A DNA stretch of 64,000 nucleotides from Xanthomonas vasicola (GCF_000772705.2 NZ_JSBW02000002.1:124001-188000); one strand, 5' to 3'. Positions 31,778 to 42,483 are shown, counted from the first letter of the stretch. Numbers and translations: made by a program. The notes: a model not told the origin generated them from the letters alone.

Positions 31778-34312
31778 TCAATACACATCGCGCCGATAAC
31801 GGCCCGCCGCGGTCAATGATTCCAACCGCGTGTCACCGAGCAGTTCTCGCAAGGTTGTATCGACTTCGCGCGCCATGCTGTCCAGACTGCCGCAGACGTA
31901 AATCACGGCGCCGCGGTCGATCCAGTGCCGCAACGTGTCGCCGGCTTCGCGCAAGTGATGTTGCACGTAGCGCTTGTGCGGTTGGTCGCGCGAGAACACC
32001 CACTCCAGTTGTTGTAGATGCCCACTTGACTGCCAGGCCTGCAACTCGCCGGCGAACAAGCGGTCGTGCGCGGCATGCCGTTCGCCGAACAACAACCAGT
32101 GCCCATGCACGCCGGTCAGCTCGGCTTCGCGTAGCAGCGCGCGCAGGCCGGCAATGCCGGTGCCATTGCCGATCAAGACCATCGGCATTTTTTCCACCCG
32201 ATGAAACCCGGGATTGGTGCGCAACCGTGCGCGCACCGGCGTGCCGGTCGCCGCATGGCAGATCAGCCAACCCGAACCCAGACCGGGGCTGCCATCGGCA
32301 CGCGCGGTCAGCCGCACCACGACCGTCGCCGTCCCGTCGGCCGGCACGCTGGCGAGTGAGTAATCGCGCGTGGGCAGCCAGGCGCAGGCATCCAGCCAGC
32401 CTTGCGGATCCACAGCATGGGCAAGCGGCGTTGCAGGCGGTTCCGGCAGCACGCGCTCGGCGGCGGCCTGCTGCAGCTGCAGTAATTGTGCGTCCACATG
32501 CACCAGCGCGTCTGGCGACAGACCCCAGGCAGCCAGAAAAGCACGCACCTGTGCTTCGGCATGCGCGGGTTGCACTTCGAGGATGTCGCCAGCCTGCCAC
32601 TGTGCTTCGGCCGGTGGCTGCAGATCGATGCGCCAGATCGGTGCCCCTTCGCTGCCCGGATTCACATGGGTGCGCGAGGACAGCATCCATTCGGTCAAGG
32701 TGGGCCGTGCCAGGGGCACAGCAACCACCGGTGCACCGGCGATCTGGCCCAGCTGCGCATGCCACTGCGCCAGCGCTTGCGGATCGACGTTATCCATTTC
32801 CACCGCAGGAAACAGCGCGCGCGCGCCCTGCGCATCCAGCCACTGTTCGACACGCCGCGAGAACCCGCAGAACTGTGCGTATTGGCGGTCGCCCAGTGCC
32901 AGCACCGCATAAGTCAGTTGCGGTAATTCCAAGCGTTGCCGCAGCAGTCCACGCTCGAAACCGCGCGCCGCATCCGGTGGCTCGCCATCGCCAAACGTAC
33001 TGATCACGAACAGCGCGTGCCGGGTGCGTTGCAGTTCCTGCGCATCCAGTTGCGCCAACGAACGCACCTGCACCGGCAAGCCGACCGCCTGCAGATGCCC
33101 GGCGGCCTGCCACGCCAGGCGCTCGGCAAAACCGCTCTGGCTGGCAAACGCAATCAACCATGGCGCCGCTTGCGAGGCCGGTGCTGCGCCTTGCAATACC
33201 TTGCGCGCAGCGCGCAGTTCGCTTTTTTTGCCGCGCCGATCCAGATACAGCATCCAACCAGTGACGAAGAATACCGACATGCCCAGGCTGGCCAGCATCA
33301 CCACGATGCGCCCGGGCAACCCGAAGAAGCTGCCCGAATGCAGCGGGAACATGCTCACCGCTATCTGTTGCCCGCGCGGCAACAGCGCGTAGTCCTGGCG
33401 CTGCAGCAGTGCTCCGCTGTCCGGCGCGATATCAAGACTGTCGTAGGCGCGATCGTGCGCGGGATTGTCAGGCAAGAACCGCACGTTCAACGGCTGCCCG
33501 GCGCGCGTGGGAATGCGCAGATCCAAGGCAGCGCTGCGGGTGGCGGGAATGCCATCGAGCGTACGTTGCACGCCTGCGAAATCGATGGTGGCCGGGCGGT
33601 TATCGCCTCGGTCGCCGCGTATCGCAGGCGTGGCGCCGAGCAAGGCCACCATGCCATCGCGATACCAGGGGTAGGACCAGGTCAGCCCGGTCAGCGCGAC
33701 CAGCAGATACACCAGCAAGCACCAGGTACCGAACACCGCGTGCAGGCTCCACAAAAAACTGCGCCCCTGCCGTCGCCATTCCACCACCCACCAGGTGCGC
33801 GGGCTCCACCACCGTCGCGGCCAGCGCAGATACAGCCCCGATGCGCAGAAGAACAGCAAGATGAAGGCGCTCGCACCGGTCACCGGCTGCCCGCGCTTGC
33901 CGGCGGTCAGATTGCGGTGCAGGTCTTCGATGAAGGCAAACGCAGCGCTCAGCCGCGGCGGCGCAACCCGCTCCCCCGTGTAGGGATCGAAGTACACCCG
34001 GCCACCGCCCTTGCCGGAGAGGCGAGCGGCCGAGGGCCGCGCGCCGGTGGGGTCGATCAACAGGCGCGTGACCGTGTGTTTTTGCACTGCATTGGTCGGC
34101 GCCAGATCGAGCCGTTGCAGCAACACATCCACCGGCAAGGGCTGCTCGCCCGCCGCATGCCGTTGCGCCAGTTGCGCAATGGCCGGGTTGGCCATGCGCA
34201 CGATCTCGTTTTCAAACGACATCGCCGCACCGGTCAACCCCATGACCGACAGCACCAGCCCGGCAGTGATGCCGAGCAGCCAATGCAGCTGGAACAAGAG
34301 CGTCTTGATCAA
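31778..34312 (-). CDS. PepSY membrane protein fused to flavodoxin and FAD/NAD reductase
   Basis: This is a fused membrane electron-transfer protein of about 844 residues. The N-terminal third has PepSY-type membrane helices (LLFQLHWLLGITAGLVLSVM; LHAVFGTWCLLVYLLVALTGL). The middle third is a flavodoxin (VISTFGDGEPPDAA and LALGDRQYAQFCGFS). The last third is a ferredoxin-reductase-like FAD/NAD domain (RDYSLASVP, GNGTGIAGLRALL, YVCGSLDSMAREV). Relatives reduce ferric siderophores or pass electrons across the membrane. The frame is open to an ATG at 34378, but a Fur-like site falls inside that extension. TTG 34312 gives the expected start MIKTLLFQLHW. The first residues remain uncertain. Confidence 0.8.
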   Translation of the reverse strand: MIKTLLFQLHWLLGITAGLVLSVMGLTGAAMSFENEIVRMANPAIAQLAQRHAAGEQPLPVDVLLQRLDLAPTNAVQKHTVTRLLIDPTGARPSAARLSGKGGGRVYFDPYTGERVAPPRLSAAFAFIEDLHRNLTAGKRGQPVTGASAFILLFFCASGLYLRWPRRWWSPRTWWVVEWRRQGRSFLWSLHAVFGTWCLLVYLLVALTGLTWSYPWYRDGMVALLGATPAIRGDRGDNRPATIDFAGVQRTLDGIPATRSAALDLRIPTRAGQPLNVRFLPDNPAHDRAYDSLDIAPDSGALLQRQDYALLPRGQQIAVSMFPLHSGSFFGLPGRIVVMLASLGMSVFFVTGWMLYLDRRGKKSELRAARKVLQGAAPASQAAPWLIAFASQSGFAERLAWQAAGHLQAVGLPVQVRSLAQLDAQELQRTRHALFVISTFGDGEPPDAARGFERGLLRQRLELPQLTYAVLALGDRQYAQFCGFSRRVEQWLDAQGARALFPAVEMDNVDPQALAQWHAQLGQIAGAPVVAVPLARPTLTEWMLSSRTHVNPGSEGAPIWRIDLQPPAEAQWQAGDILEVQPAHAEAQVRAFLAAWGLSPDALVHVDAQLLQLQQAAAERVLPEPPATPLAHAVDPQGWLDACAWLPTRDYSLASVPADGTATVVVRLTARADGSPGLGSGWLICHAATGTPVRARLRTNPGFHRVEKMPMVLIGNGTGIAGLRALLREAELTGVHGHWLLFGERHAAHDRLFAGELQAWQSSGHLQQLEWVFSRDQPHKRYVQHHLREAGDTLRHWIDRGAVIYVCGSLDSMAREVDTTLRELLGDTRLESLTAAGRYRRDVY

Positions 34313-34349
34313 GACCTGGGCACGAAACAGGACGGCCGGCCATTGTAGA

Positions 34350-34364
34350 TGAGAATGAGTCTCG
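34350..34364. promoter_or_regulatory. Fur-box-like site upstream of the PepSY-flavoreductase
   Basis: TGAGAATGAGTCTCG is a near-perfect 7-1-7 dyad of the Fur type (compare TGAGAAT-N-ATTCTCA). It is extended by GATG and CATC on either side (34348-34368). The site would repress the flavoreductase when iron is sufficient. Confidence 0.55.
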
Positions 34365-34543
34365 CATCCGATCGGCATCGGCTGATGGCGTTCTGCCGCA
34401 GCCTGTCATGCAGTCCCTCGGAAACGGCCAGCCTTGCTTCATGCGCGCTGCGGCACGCCGTCATCTGCCGAACATAACGCGGTCATCGTTTGGACATCGC
34501 GCGTTGCCACCTTTCTCACTCCTCCTGGCAAGCGAGCTCTGCA

Positions 34544-35296
34544 ATGCCTTTCTTCTTGCGCAGTTGTGTGGTGCTGGCAGCGTTGTGCACGACCTCGGCG
34601 GCGGTTGCCGCCACCAGTTGCCCCACGCTTTACGCAAACGGCACCCCGCCTGCCGTGAGCAGTTCCACCACCCGCACCACCGAGGTGTGCCACACCGAAT
34701 ACGTGCTGCTGGCCTCGGGCGTGACCAAGGACCCGGTGTACTCGGCCGAGCACCTGACCGACCAGCAGGTTGCCGGCGCCGAGGCGACCGGCCGGGTCGG
34801 CTCCTTCCACGACGAAACCGGTCTCCCGGCCGCTGATCGCTCGAAAAGTTCCGACTACACCAACACCGGCTACGACCGCGGGCACATGACGCCGGCCGGC
34901 GATGCATCGACCGAAAGTTCGGAAAAAGAGACCTTTTCCATGGCCAACGTCGTCCCGCAGGACCACAAGCTCAACACCGGCGAGTGGGCGTACATCGAAC
35001 AACAGGTGCGTCAGCTGGCCAAGCAACACGGCGAGTTGTACGTGGTGACTGGCCCGGCCTTCGACAGCGGCACCGCAGCGACCATCGGCACCGACAAGGT
35101 CGCCGTCCCGGCGTATGTGTGGAAGGCGATCTACGAACCGGGCGTGGGCGCGGGCGCGTATCTGTGCGTCAACGACAGCAGCATCAACTGCGACGTGGTG
35201 TCGATCAACGATCTGGTCATGATGACCAACGTGGACCCGTTTCCCTCGCTCAGCGCGAGCGTCAAGTCGCAGGCGATCGCGCTGGTACTGCCGTAA
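34544..35296 (+). CDS. Secreted DNA/RNA non-specific endonuclease
   Basis: This 250-residue nuclease of the NucA/Serratia type hydrolyses DNA and RNA. A signal peptide is present (MPFFLRSCVVLAALCTTSAAVA). The active-site motif is YDRGHMTPAGD with the general-base histidine, followed by a metal-binding asparagine in SMANVVPQDHKLN. Paired cysteines suggest export. ATG 34544 starts the signal, and the longer frame from 34490 is rejected. It is divergent from the flavoreductase, possibly for nutrient release. Confidence 0.88.
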   Translation: MPFFLRSCVVLAALCTTSAAVAATSCPTLYANGTPPAVSSSTTRTTEVCHTEYVLLASGVTKDPVYSAEHLTDQQVAGAEATGRVGSFHDETGLPAADRSKSSDYTNTGYDRGHMTPAGDASTESSEKETFSMANVVPQDHKLNTGEWAYIEQQVRQLAKQHGELYVVTGPAFDSGTAATIGTDKVAVPAYVWKAIYEPGVGAGAYLCVNDSSINCDVVSINDLVMMTNVDPFPSLSASVKSQAIALVLP

Positions 35297-35419
35297 CGTC
35301 CAGGTTTGCGCGCGTAATTCAGCTGCATGTGCGTGACGCGGGCGGACGTCGCGCGTAAACGGCAAGCGGGATCGCTCATCGCAGCGGCTGTTGCCATGCA
35401 GGTGCATACACCGCCGCTG

Positions 35420-36334
35420 TCAGTTGCTGCCGGCGCCCGCCTCCGGCGCGGCGCAGTGCGCGGCCAATCCCGCTGCCAAAGCCGCGAACACCGCACTGCA
35501 GGCCGCACTGGCGCGCAGGTCTTGATGCATCGTGACCCAGACGTCCAGGGCAACGCCGACCTGCTGCGGCAACACCGGCAGCAGGCGTGGGGTCCGCCGC
35601 GCCAGCGCCGCCTGGCAGAAGCCGATGCCGCATCCGGCACGGATCAGCGCCAACTGGGCCAAATCGCTATCGGCACGTAGCGCGAAGGCCGCATGTTCCC
35701 AAAACGGCAAGCCCTTGCGCGCGCTGCGCAGGAACGGCGTGTCGGTGTCGAAGCCCACCAGCGCGTGCTGCGCCAGATCGTCCGGGCGCTGCGGCACGCC
35801 ATGCCGGTCTACATAATCCGGATGGGCGTGTAGCCCGATTGCGATCTCACCAACGCGGCGCGCCACCAGCAGGTCCTGCTGCGGCCGGATCATGCGCACC
35901 GCCACATCGGCTTCGCGATGCAGCAGATCCTGCACCCGATTGCTCAACACCAGTTCCATGCGCAGCTGCGCATGCGCGTTCCGTAACGCCGCCAGGATCG
36001 GCGGCAGGATTTCAGCGCCCACCACTTCGCTCGCGGAGATTCTGACCGTGCCTTGCAACGCGTCGCCATGCCGGCCAGCTGCGCGCTGCAATGCCGCGGC
36101 CATATCGGCCATGGCGCGCGCATGAAGACGCAACGCCTGCGCAGCATCGGTGGGCAGCAGTCCGGTTTGCGAACGTACAAACAGCGGCACTGCCAGCAGT
36201 TCCTCCAACGCCGCCACATGCCGCCCGACCGTCGGCTGGGTGAGACCCAGCGCGCGTGCCGCCGCAGACAGCGAACCCTCTTCCAGCACCGCGAGGAAGG
36301 ATCGGTGGAGCTCCCAACTGATCGTATCGGCCAT
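35420..36334 (-). CDS. LysR family transcription regulator
   Basis: This 304-residue protein has the N-terminal winged helix (SWELHRSFLAVLEEGSLSAA, ALGLTQPTVGRHVAALEELL) and the C-terminal substrate-binding domain of LysR regulators. It is divergent from an epimerase-like gene 92 bp away, so it probably controls that gene and itself. The inducer is unknown. Confidence 0.88.
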   Translation of the reverse strand: MADTISWELHRSFLAVLEEGSLSAAARALGLTQPTVGRHVAALEELLAVPLFVRSQTGLLPTDAAQALRLHARAMADMAAALQRAAGRHGDALQGTVRISASEVVGAEILPPILAALRNAHAQLRMELVLSNRVQDLLHREADVAVRMIRPQQDLLVARRVGEIAIGLHAHPDYVDRHGVPQRPDDLAQHALVGFDTDTPFLRSARKGLPFWEHAAFALRADSDLAQLALIRAGCGIGFCQAALARRTPRLLPVLPQQVGVALDVWVTMHQDLRASAACSAVFAALAAGLAAHCAAPEAGAGSN

Positions 36335-36426
36335 ACATAAATGTATAGCTGCGCGCGCATCTTCGCCAATTTATTCGTAGCGACGACCTCTCCACACTGG
36401 CCGCATCTCGACAGCGGAGCAGACTC

Positions 36427-37419
36427 ATGAGACAGACAGCGAGCGCCCTGGTACTGGGTGCCAGCGGCGGTATCGGCGGCGAAGTGGCGCGGCAACTGCG
36501 CGATGCAGGCTGGCAGGTGCGCGCGCTGCAGCGCGGATTTGCGGCTAATGCGGAGCACCGCGACGGCATCGACTGGCGTCGCGGCGACGCCATGCAGCAA
36601 CAGGATGTCTTGCAGGCAGCGCGCGGTTGCGCGGTGATCGTGCACGCGGTCAACCCGCCCGGCTACCGGCGCTGGTCCGAGCTGGTGCTGCCGATGCTCG
36701 ACAACAGCATCGCGGCGGCCCGCGCCGAGGGCGCCACCATCGTGTTGCCCGGCACCGTCTACAACTACGGCCCCGACGCCTATCCGTCGCCGGACGAGGA
36801 TGCGCCGCAAACGCCGACCAGCCGCAAAGGCGCGATCCGGGTCGAGATGGAGCGCCGCCTGCAGGCCGCCACCGCAGATGGCGCGCGGGCGCTGATCGTG
36901 CGCGCCGGCGACTACTTTGGCCCGCGTGCGCGCAATAGCTGGTTCGCACAAGGGCTGGTCACCCCAGGGCGCCCGGTCACCACGGTGACCCTGCCAGGCG
37001 CGCAAGGCGTTGGCCATCAATGGGCCTACCTGCCCGACGTTGCGCAGTGTGTGCTGCGGCTACTGCAGCGCCGCGACACGCTACCGGCGTTCGCCCGCCT
37101 GCACATGGCCGGACACTGGGATGCCGACGGCACGCAGATGGCAGCGGCGATCGGCAGGGTGGTGGTACGCCATGGCGGCGCACAGCCGAAGCTGCGCCGC
37201 TTTCCGTGGTGGGCGATCCCGCTGGCCAGTCCGTTCGTGCCACTGGCACGCGAACTGCGCGAGATCCGGCCGCTGTGGAGCAACCCACTGCGCCTGCGCA
37301 ACACACGCCTGCTCGAGGTGCTGGGCGAAGAACCGCACACGCCTCTGGACGCGGCCGTCGAGGCAACGCTCAGCGGATTGGGTTGCCTGCCGACACCGTT
37401 GCTGGCACCAGCGCACTGA
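36427..37419 (+). CDS. NAD-dependent epimerase/dehydratase family protein
   Basis: This 330-residue extended short-chain dehydrogenase relative has the nucleotide-binding glycine motif LVLGASGGIGGEVA (about 8-20), VIVHAVNPPGY, and LPGTVYNYGPDAYP, where YNYG stands in the place of the catalytic tyrosine region. Because the YxxxK motif is not intact, it could be a NAD(P)-sensing or atypical reductase. It is divergent from the LysR regulator, its likely controller. Confidence 0.75.
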   Translation: MRQTASALVLGASGGIGGEVARQLRDAGWQVRALQRGFAANAEHRDGIDWRRGDAMQQQDVLQAARGCAVIVHAVNPPGYRRWSELVLPMLDNSIAAARAEGATIVLPGTVYNYGPDAYPSPDEDAPQTPTSRKGAIRVEMERRLQAATADGARALIVRAGDYFGPRARNSWFAQGLVTPGRPVTTVTLPGAQGVGHQWAYLPDVAQCVLRLLQRRDTLPAFARLHMAGHWDADGTQMAAAIGRVVVRHGGAQPKLRRFPWWAIPLASPFVPLARELREIRPLWSNPLRLRNTRLLEVLGEEPHTPLDAAVEATLSGLGCLPTPLLAPAH

Positions 37420-37445
37420 CATAAGAGCAGCTAGCAATACGACTG

Positions 37446-37565
37446 CGCAGCCGCCAGGCGGGCGCGGCCGGTGCTCGCTGCGGCATGTACCACTCGTACA
37501 CTCCGGTTCCTGTGCGCCGTCCGCACCCACCTGACGACTGCTCGCTACGTTTTGTTAGCCGCTCT
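37446..37565. repeat. Intergenic repeat, copy A
   Basis: About 120 bp closely resembling the copy at 43025-43145. Both share GGCGGGCGCGGCCGGTGCTC, the hairpin TGTAC-N5-GTACA and the end CACCTGACGACTGCTCGC. It lies just beyond the hemB stop and is read antisense relative to hemB. Confidence 0.75.
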
Positions 37566-37604
37566 AAGATGCGCCTGCGGCGACATGGCCGCAGGCGCTC
37601 GCGC

Positions 37605-38624
<1,020 letters not shown>

Positions 38625-38822
38625 TCAGTTTACGCTCGCCATCCCGCGCAGGACGCGCTGCGACGCAGTGTCGCAGCGCTGCAACGGCACGCAGGCTCTT
38701 GCTTGCATGCTGCTGGCGGCAGGTCGGGCAAGGCACCGAAGTCTAACGATGCAGACCCTGCCCGACGCGCGCACCCGACATCTGCACACGCAGGTGCGCA
38801 TCGCCGCCTTATCGAAGGCGCT

Positions 38823-39083
38823 CTAGATAATCCCGCCGCCCAATGTCAGGCGCATCGCCCCGACCACGATCACCAGGCCGTTGAGCACCAGGCCGGTCTT
38901 GGCACGGCCGCGGTTGCCTGCCGAGGTGAACAACAGCGCGATGGCGGCGATCAGTGCGCCCACCGCCGCAAACGGAATCAGGAACCAGTTGCCCCAGCCC
39001 AGCAGCGGGATGAAAGCCAGGACCATCCAGAGCAGCGCCACGATGCCCCACAACAGACTGATCAATCCCACGGGCCACCTCAT
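38823..39083 (-). CDS. Small membrane protein (86 aa)
   Basis: MRWPVGLISLLWGIVALLWM onward has three membrane helices (about 5-26, 30-52 and 64-82) with a short basic loop (NRGRAKTG). The pattern resembles DUF4190/DUF4870-like small membrane proteins, but no family can be fixed. Confidence 0.65.
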   Translation of the reverse strand: MRWPVGLISLLWGIVALLWMVLAFIPLLGWGNWFLIPFAAVGALIAAIALLFTSAGNRGRAKTGLVLNGLVIVVGAMRLTLGGGII

Positions 39084-39275
39084 CTTGAAGAAAGCACGAG
39101 CTTACCGGCGCGACCGTCCGCGCGCCGTGGGCGGGTGGTCATCATGACCAATGGCGGTTTGGCAGCAGCCTCACACCGGCATGGCTAGGGTGCGCCGAAG
39201 TGCGGCGCGATTCAGTCCAAGCGCCGGATCATCGCTGCCACTACCCGGCTTTCATTACCCAAAGGGGGGTCCACC

Positions 39276-39737
39276 ATGCACAAGCAATCGCTGATCAGGA
39301 ACGTTGCCATCGCCGCGGCCACCGCCGCCTTGCTGGTCGGCTGCGCCAGCAGCTCCAAGGTGATGCTGGGCCAGGCGCGCGCGCCGATCGACCCGGCACA
39401 AGTGCGGGTGTATTCCAACGCCCCGGTCGGCTCGGTAGAGATCGCCCAGCTCGAATCGACCAGCGCGGCCGGATTCGGCACCCAGGGCCAGACCGACGCT
39501 GCTGTGCAACGCCTCAAGCGCGAAGCCGCCAAGCTCGGCGCCAACGGCGTGGTCATCGTCGGCGTGGGCTCAGAACGCTCCGGCGGCGGCCTGTCGGTCG
39601 GCGGTGGCAGCTACGGCGGCCGCGTCGGCGGCGGCCTGGGCATCGGCATCCCAACCACCCAGAAGCGTGCGGCGGGCGTGGCGATCTGGGTGCCGGCGGG
39701 GGCAAGCGATGCGGCACGCCCGCCACTTGGTCAATAA
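39276..39737 (+). CDS. Outer-membrane lipoprotein with RcsF/YbjQ-like pattern
   Basis: This 153-residue protein has a signal and lipobox (ATAALLVGCASSSK, Cys about 23). The mature part contains AAVQRLKREAAKLGANGVVIVGVG, similar to small lipoproteins of the RcsF or DUF4156 type, then a Gly-rich stretch (GGGSYGGRVGGGLGIG). Those relatives sense envelope stress, and that role is an inference. A probable terminator follows at 39773-39805. Confidence 0.7.
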   Translation: MHKQSLIRNVAIAAATAALLVGCASSSKVMLGQARAPIDPAQVRVYSNAPVGSVEIAQLESTSAAGFGTQGQTDAAVQRLKREAAKLGANGVVIVGVGSERSGGGLSVGGGSYGGRVGGGLGIGIPTTQKRAAGVAIWVPAGASDAARPPLGQ

Positions 39738-39772
39738 GCCATTTGACTCGGATTCGTATGTCTTCGACCAGT

Positions 39773-39805
39773 AAGACGCCAGTCTCGAGAGATACTGGGC
39801 GTCTT
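39773..39805 (+). terminator. Probable terminator after lipoprotein gene
   Basis: AAGACGCC-AGT pairs with ACT-GGGCGTCTT around a ten-base loop, with one bulged base. The T-run is short. Confidence 0.5.
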
Positions 39806-39994
39806 GTCGACGCTTCTTGCAACGAACGGCCTAAGCCGGCTTGTAATGAAACCCCAAATCGGATGCAGTATCCTCTGGCGGCGACAAGATTGGGACCGCC
39901 TTAGCCGTACATACCAGGTTTCCTGTCTACTGCGCTTTAGCCACTTGATCCTGGCAACGCGTAGCTGTTGGCCTCAGTCATCTAAGGAATAGTC

Positions 39995-40360
39995 ATGAAA
40001 AGCTGGATATGGATGTTGATGTTGGCGATGTGTTTCGTTGGACAAGCTGCGGCTCAAACTAAGGGGGTAAAGCTTGTCTGCCGCTCCGATGATCCATTTG
40101 TCTTCTGTACGCAGGGTTGCAAAGATCAAGACAAGAATTGGATACCGGTGGATCCAATTAGCGCGACCTGGGTCGCCGTGCCCGGATATTGTCTGTTCCC
40201 TAGCCCGACACCTTGCTGTGCCGGCCCAGTGTGCCTCCAGGCGTGGACACCGACTGCCATTACTGCGCTTGCGCAGTATCAGAGCGTTTGTCCGCAAGCA
40301 AAGAAACAGGGAAAGTGGACAGGTCAGCAGCGACCTGAGAATGTTCCATTCGCTCATTGA
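39995..40360 (+). CDS. Secreted cysteine-rich protein (121 aa)
   Basis: A signal peptide (MKSWIWMLMLAMCFVGQAAA) precedes a mature protein of about 100 residues with eight cysteines (LVC, FC, GC, YC, PCC, VC, VC), which suggests four disulfides in the periplasm or medium. It is relatively A/T-rich and polar. The function is not recognised. Small disulfide-rich exported proteins can be inhibitors or effectors. Confidence 0.6.
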   Translation: MKSWIWMLMLAMCFVGQAAAQTKGVKLVCRSDDPFVFCTQGCKDQDKNWIPVDPISATWVAVPGYCLFPSPTPCCAGPVCLQAWTPTAITALAQYQSVCPQAKKQGKWTGQQRPENVPFAH

Positions 40361-40535
40361 GCGCACCCGCTCGATGAAGCTTCATACAACAGGCCACCGT
40401 CCAGATCATTAATCGCGCGGCGGCTTATCAGTGTGGCCTGCTCGCCAGCACGCAGGTCACGCTCTTTTGTATTTCCAATGAAGCTGTATCGCCTTAATCA
40501 GCTTCAACTTCAGCTTCGAATAGTGTTCATTAAAT

Positions 40536-40560
40536 CGACGCGGCCTGCAGGGCCGCGCCT
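40536..40560 (-). terminator. Possible terminator after DUF885 gene
   Basis: GCGGCC pairs with GGCCGC across TGCAG in a G+C-rich stem just beyond the DUF885 stop, with T residues following on the minus strand. The stem is short. Confidence 0.35.
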
Positions 40561-40615
40561 TAGTTTCAGTATTTGAATTGCCGAGAAGAACCAGCTAGGC
40601 CAACCCCGGCTGAAT

Positions 40616-42400
40616 TTACTTCTGTTGCGCCGGAATGAACTGCGTCTCCACCGCCTTGGCCAGCTGATCCGGTGGGAGCAGGCCTTGGTCGAGCAAGAAG
40701 TTATTGAAAGCCAGGCGATCGAACTTCTTGCCCAGGGCCAATTCGGTGCGCATGCGCAGTTCGAGGATGCGGGTGTAGCCGTAGAAGTAGCTGCCGGCCT
40801 GGCCGGGGGCGCGGACGGTGTAGCGGTCCAGTTCCTGGCGGGTCATGGCCGGCGAAAGGCCGACGTCGTCTTCCAGCACCTGGCGTGCGCGGTCGCGATC
40901 GATCAGGCCCAGGTTGAGCATGGGGTCGAGCATGGCGCGGGCGGCGCGCAACAGGCGGAACTGCAGGGCGATCAGTTGGCCGTCGAGCGGTTCGTACGGC
41001 ACCATTTCCGCTTCCGCATACAACGCCCAGCCTTCGACGTTGACCGAATTGAAGGCGAACAAGCTGCGCGCCAGCGAGACGCCGCGTTCGACCATGGCGG
41101 TGAACTGCAGTTCGTGGCCGGGGCGGCCTTCGTGGGCGCTGAGCGTCCAGGCGGCCGAGCCGAAGTTGAAATCGTCGTACTGCTCTTTCTTGGCGCCATC
41201 GGCGGTCGGGTTGCCCAGCGGCAGCACGAACTGGCCCTGCTGGCCGGTATTGCCGATCAACGGCGCCGGCAGAAAGTGCGGGGCCGGTTGCGCAGCGCTT
41301 TCAGCGGCGCTACCCAGGCGCATCTGCATCGGGCGGTTGGGCACATCGACGATGCGCTGCTTGCGGATGATCGGGTCGATCTGATCGATCACGCCGCGGT
41401 AGTGGGTTTCCAGCTGGTCGTCGGCAATCTTGTTGCCCTTGAGCGCGCGGATCACCTGCACATAATCGCCGCCCTGTACGCCCTTGGCCTTGGCCACCAG
41501 CGGCGCCAGCTGGCGCATGGCCGAGCGGGTTTCCATGAACTCCAGTTGCGCGCGCTGAATCAGCTGCTGCGGGGCAATGTCGATACCGACCTGCTTGAGT
41601 TGAAAGGCGTACAGCGGCTCGGGCAGGCGGGTGTCCTTGCGTGCCTTGGGCAGCACGGTGGTGCGGGTCCAGGTGGCGTAGTCCTTCAGTTGCGTGGACA
41701 TCGCCTTGAGCGCTTCGTCGGCGCCCGCGATCTTGTACTTGGCGAAGAGCTCGCCGATGCCGGTCACGTACGTGTCCACATTGACCAGGGCCTGCTCCAC
41801 CTCGCGCTGGGTGGGCTGCAGCAAGGACTTGTTGCCCAGCTTTTCCTCATAGCGCTGGCGCGCCAGCGTGGTGGTGGGCGTGCTTCCCGGCACCAGGCCA
41901 ACATAACGCTTGAGGCGGTCCAGCGCCTTGGCGCGGCGCTCGGGCACGGTCTGGTCGGAGAGCAAACCGTTGAGGCCACTGAAGACCAGTTCCGGGGCGT
42001 CGTTCCACGGCAGCAGGTAGCGCTCGTTGAGCTCGCTGCCTTCGATGTTCTGCTCGGCCGCGCCGATCATGATCTGCAGGTCCTGGCGCACGTTGGCATC
42101 GCGCTCGGTGGCCAGCTTGGTCTGCAGCGTGGCGCGCGCCTTGCGCATGGCATCGCGATAGCGCGCGGCGTTGTCCGGGCCCAGGTCGACGACCTGATCG
42201 TCATAGCCGGGCACACCGAAAAAGCTGGCGTATTCGGGCTGGAACGGCGCCTGCGCGTTGAGCAGGATCTGCGCGTACCCATTGCTGGTCTGCACCCAGG
42301 CCGGACTGGCAGGCAGCGTCGGCGCAGCCTTACCGGTCTGTGCCTGCAACGGCAACGAAGAACCGAGCGCCAGCGCAACGGCGAGAACAAGTGGCTTCAT
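40616..42400 (-). CDS. DUF885 family metallopeptidase-like protein, exported
   Basis: This 594-residue protein begins with a signal peptide (MKPLVLAVALALGSSLPLQA). The family zinc-binding motif is SAHEGRPGHELQF (HExxxGH-like, about residue 395), with a downstream glutamate expected as third ligand in EGWALYAEAEM. The protein is helical and resembles dipeptidyl-carboxypeptidase-like proteins. ATG 42400 starts the signal. The upstream frame to 42457 lacks one. The substrate is unknown. Confidence 0.8.
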   Translation of the reverse strand: MKPLVLAVALALGSSLPLQAQTGKAAPTLPASPAWVQTSNGYAQILLNAQAPFQPEYASFFGVPGYDDQVVDLGPDNAARYRDAMRKARATLQTKLATERDANVRQDLQIMIGAAEQNIEGSELNERYLLPWNDAPELVFSGLNGLLSDQTVPERRAKALDRLKRYVGLVPGSTPTTTLARQRYEEKLGNKSLLQPTQREVEQALVNVDTYVTGIGELFAKYKIAGADEALKAMSTQLKDYATWTRTTVLPKARKDTRLPEPLYAFQLKQVGIDIAPQQLIQRAQLEFMETRSAMRQLAPLVAKAKGVQGGDYVQVIRALKGNKIADDQLETHYRGVIDQIDPIIRKQRIVDVPNRPMQMRLGSAAESAAQPAPHFLPAPLIGNTGQQGQFVLPLGNPTADGAKKEQYDDFNFGSAAWTLSAHEGRPGHELQFTAMVERGVSLARSLFAFNSVNVEGWALYAEAEMVPYEPLDGQLIALQFRLLRAARAMLDPMLNLGLIDRDRARQVLEDDVGLSPAMTRQELDRYTVRAPGQAGSYFYGYTRILELRMRTELALGKKFDRLAFNNFLLDQGLLPPDQLAKAVETQFIPAQQK

Positions 42401-42483
42401 GAGGCATATCCGCAGATTGAGTAGCGCGACCCTACCCATCTGCAACGGCCGCGGCAATCTGCCTTAGGTCATGGCAGGCAGGG

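Noticed and set aside
32936-34348. Long plus-strand frame opposite the flavoreductase
   Set aside because: Shadow of the fused reductase. No domain or start signal.
39804-39992. 62-codon frame before the Cys-rich gene
   Set aside because: Overlaps the terminator-like hairpin and lacks a ribosome site or conserved feature.
40625-42424. 599-codon plus-strand frame opposite the DUF885 gene
   Set aside because: Shadow frame. The DUF885 gene has signal peptide and metal motif.
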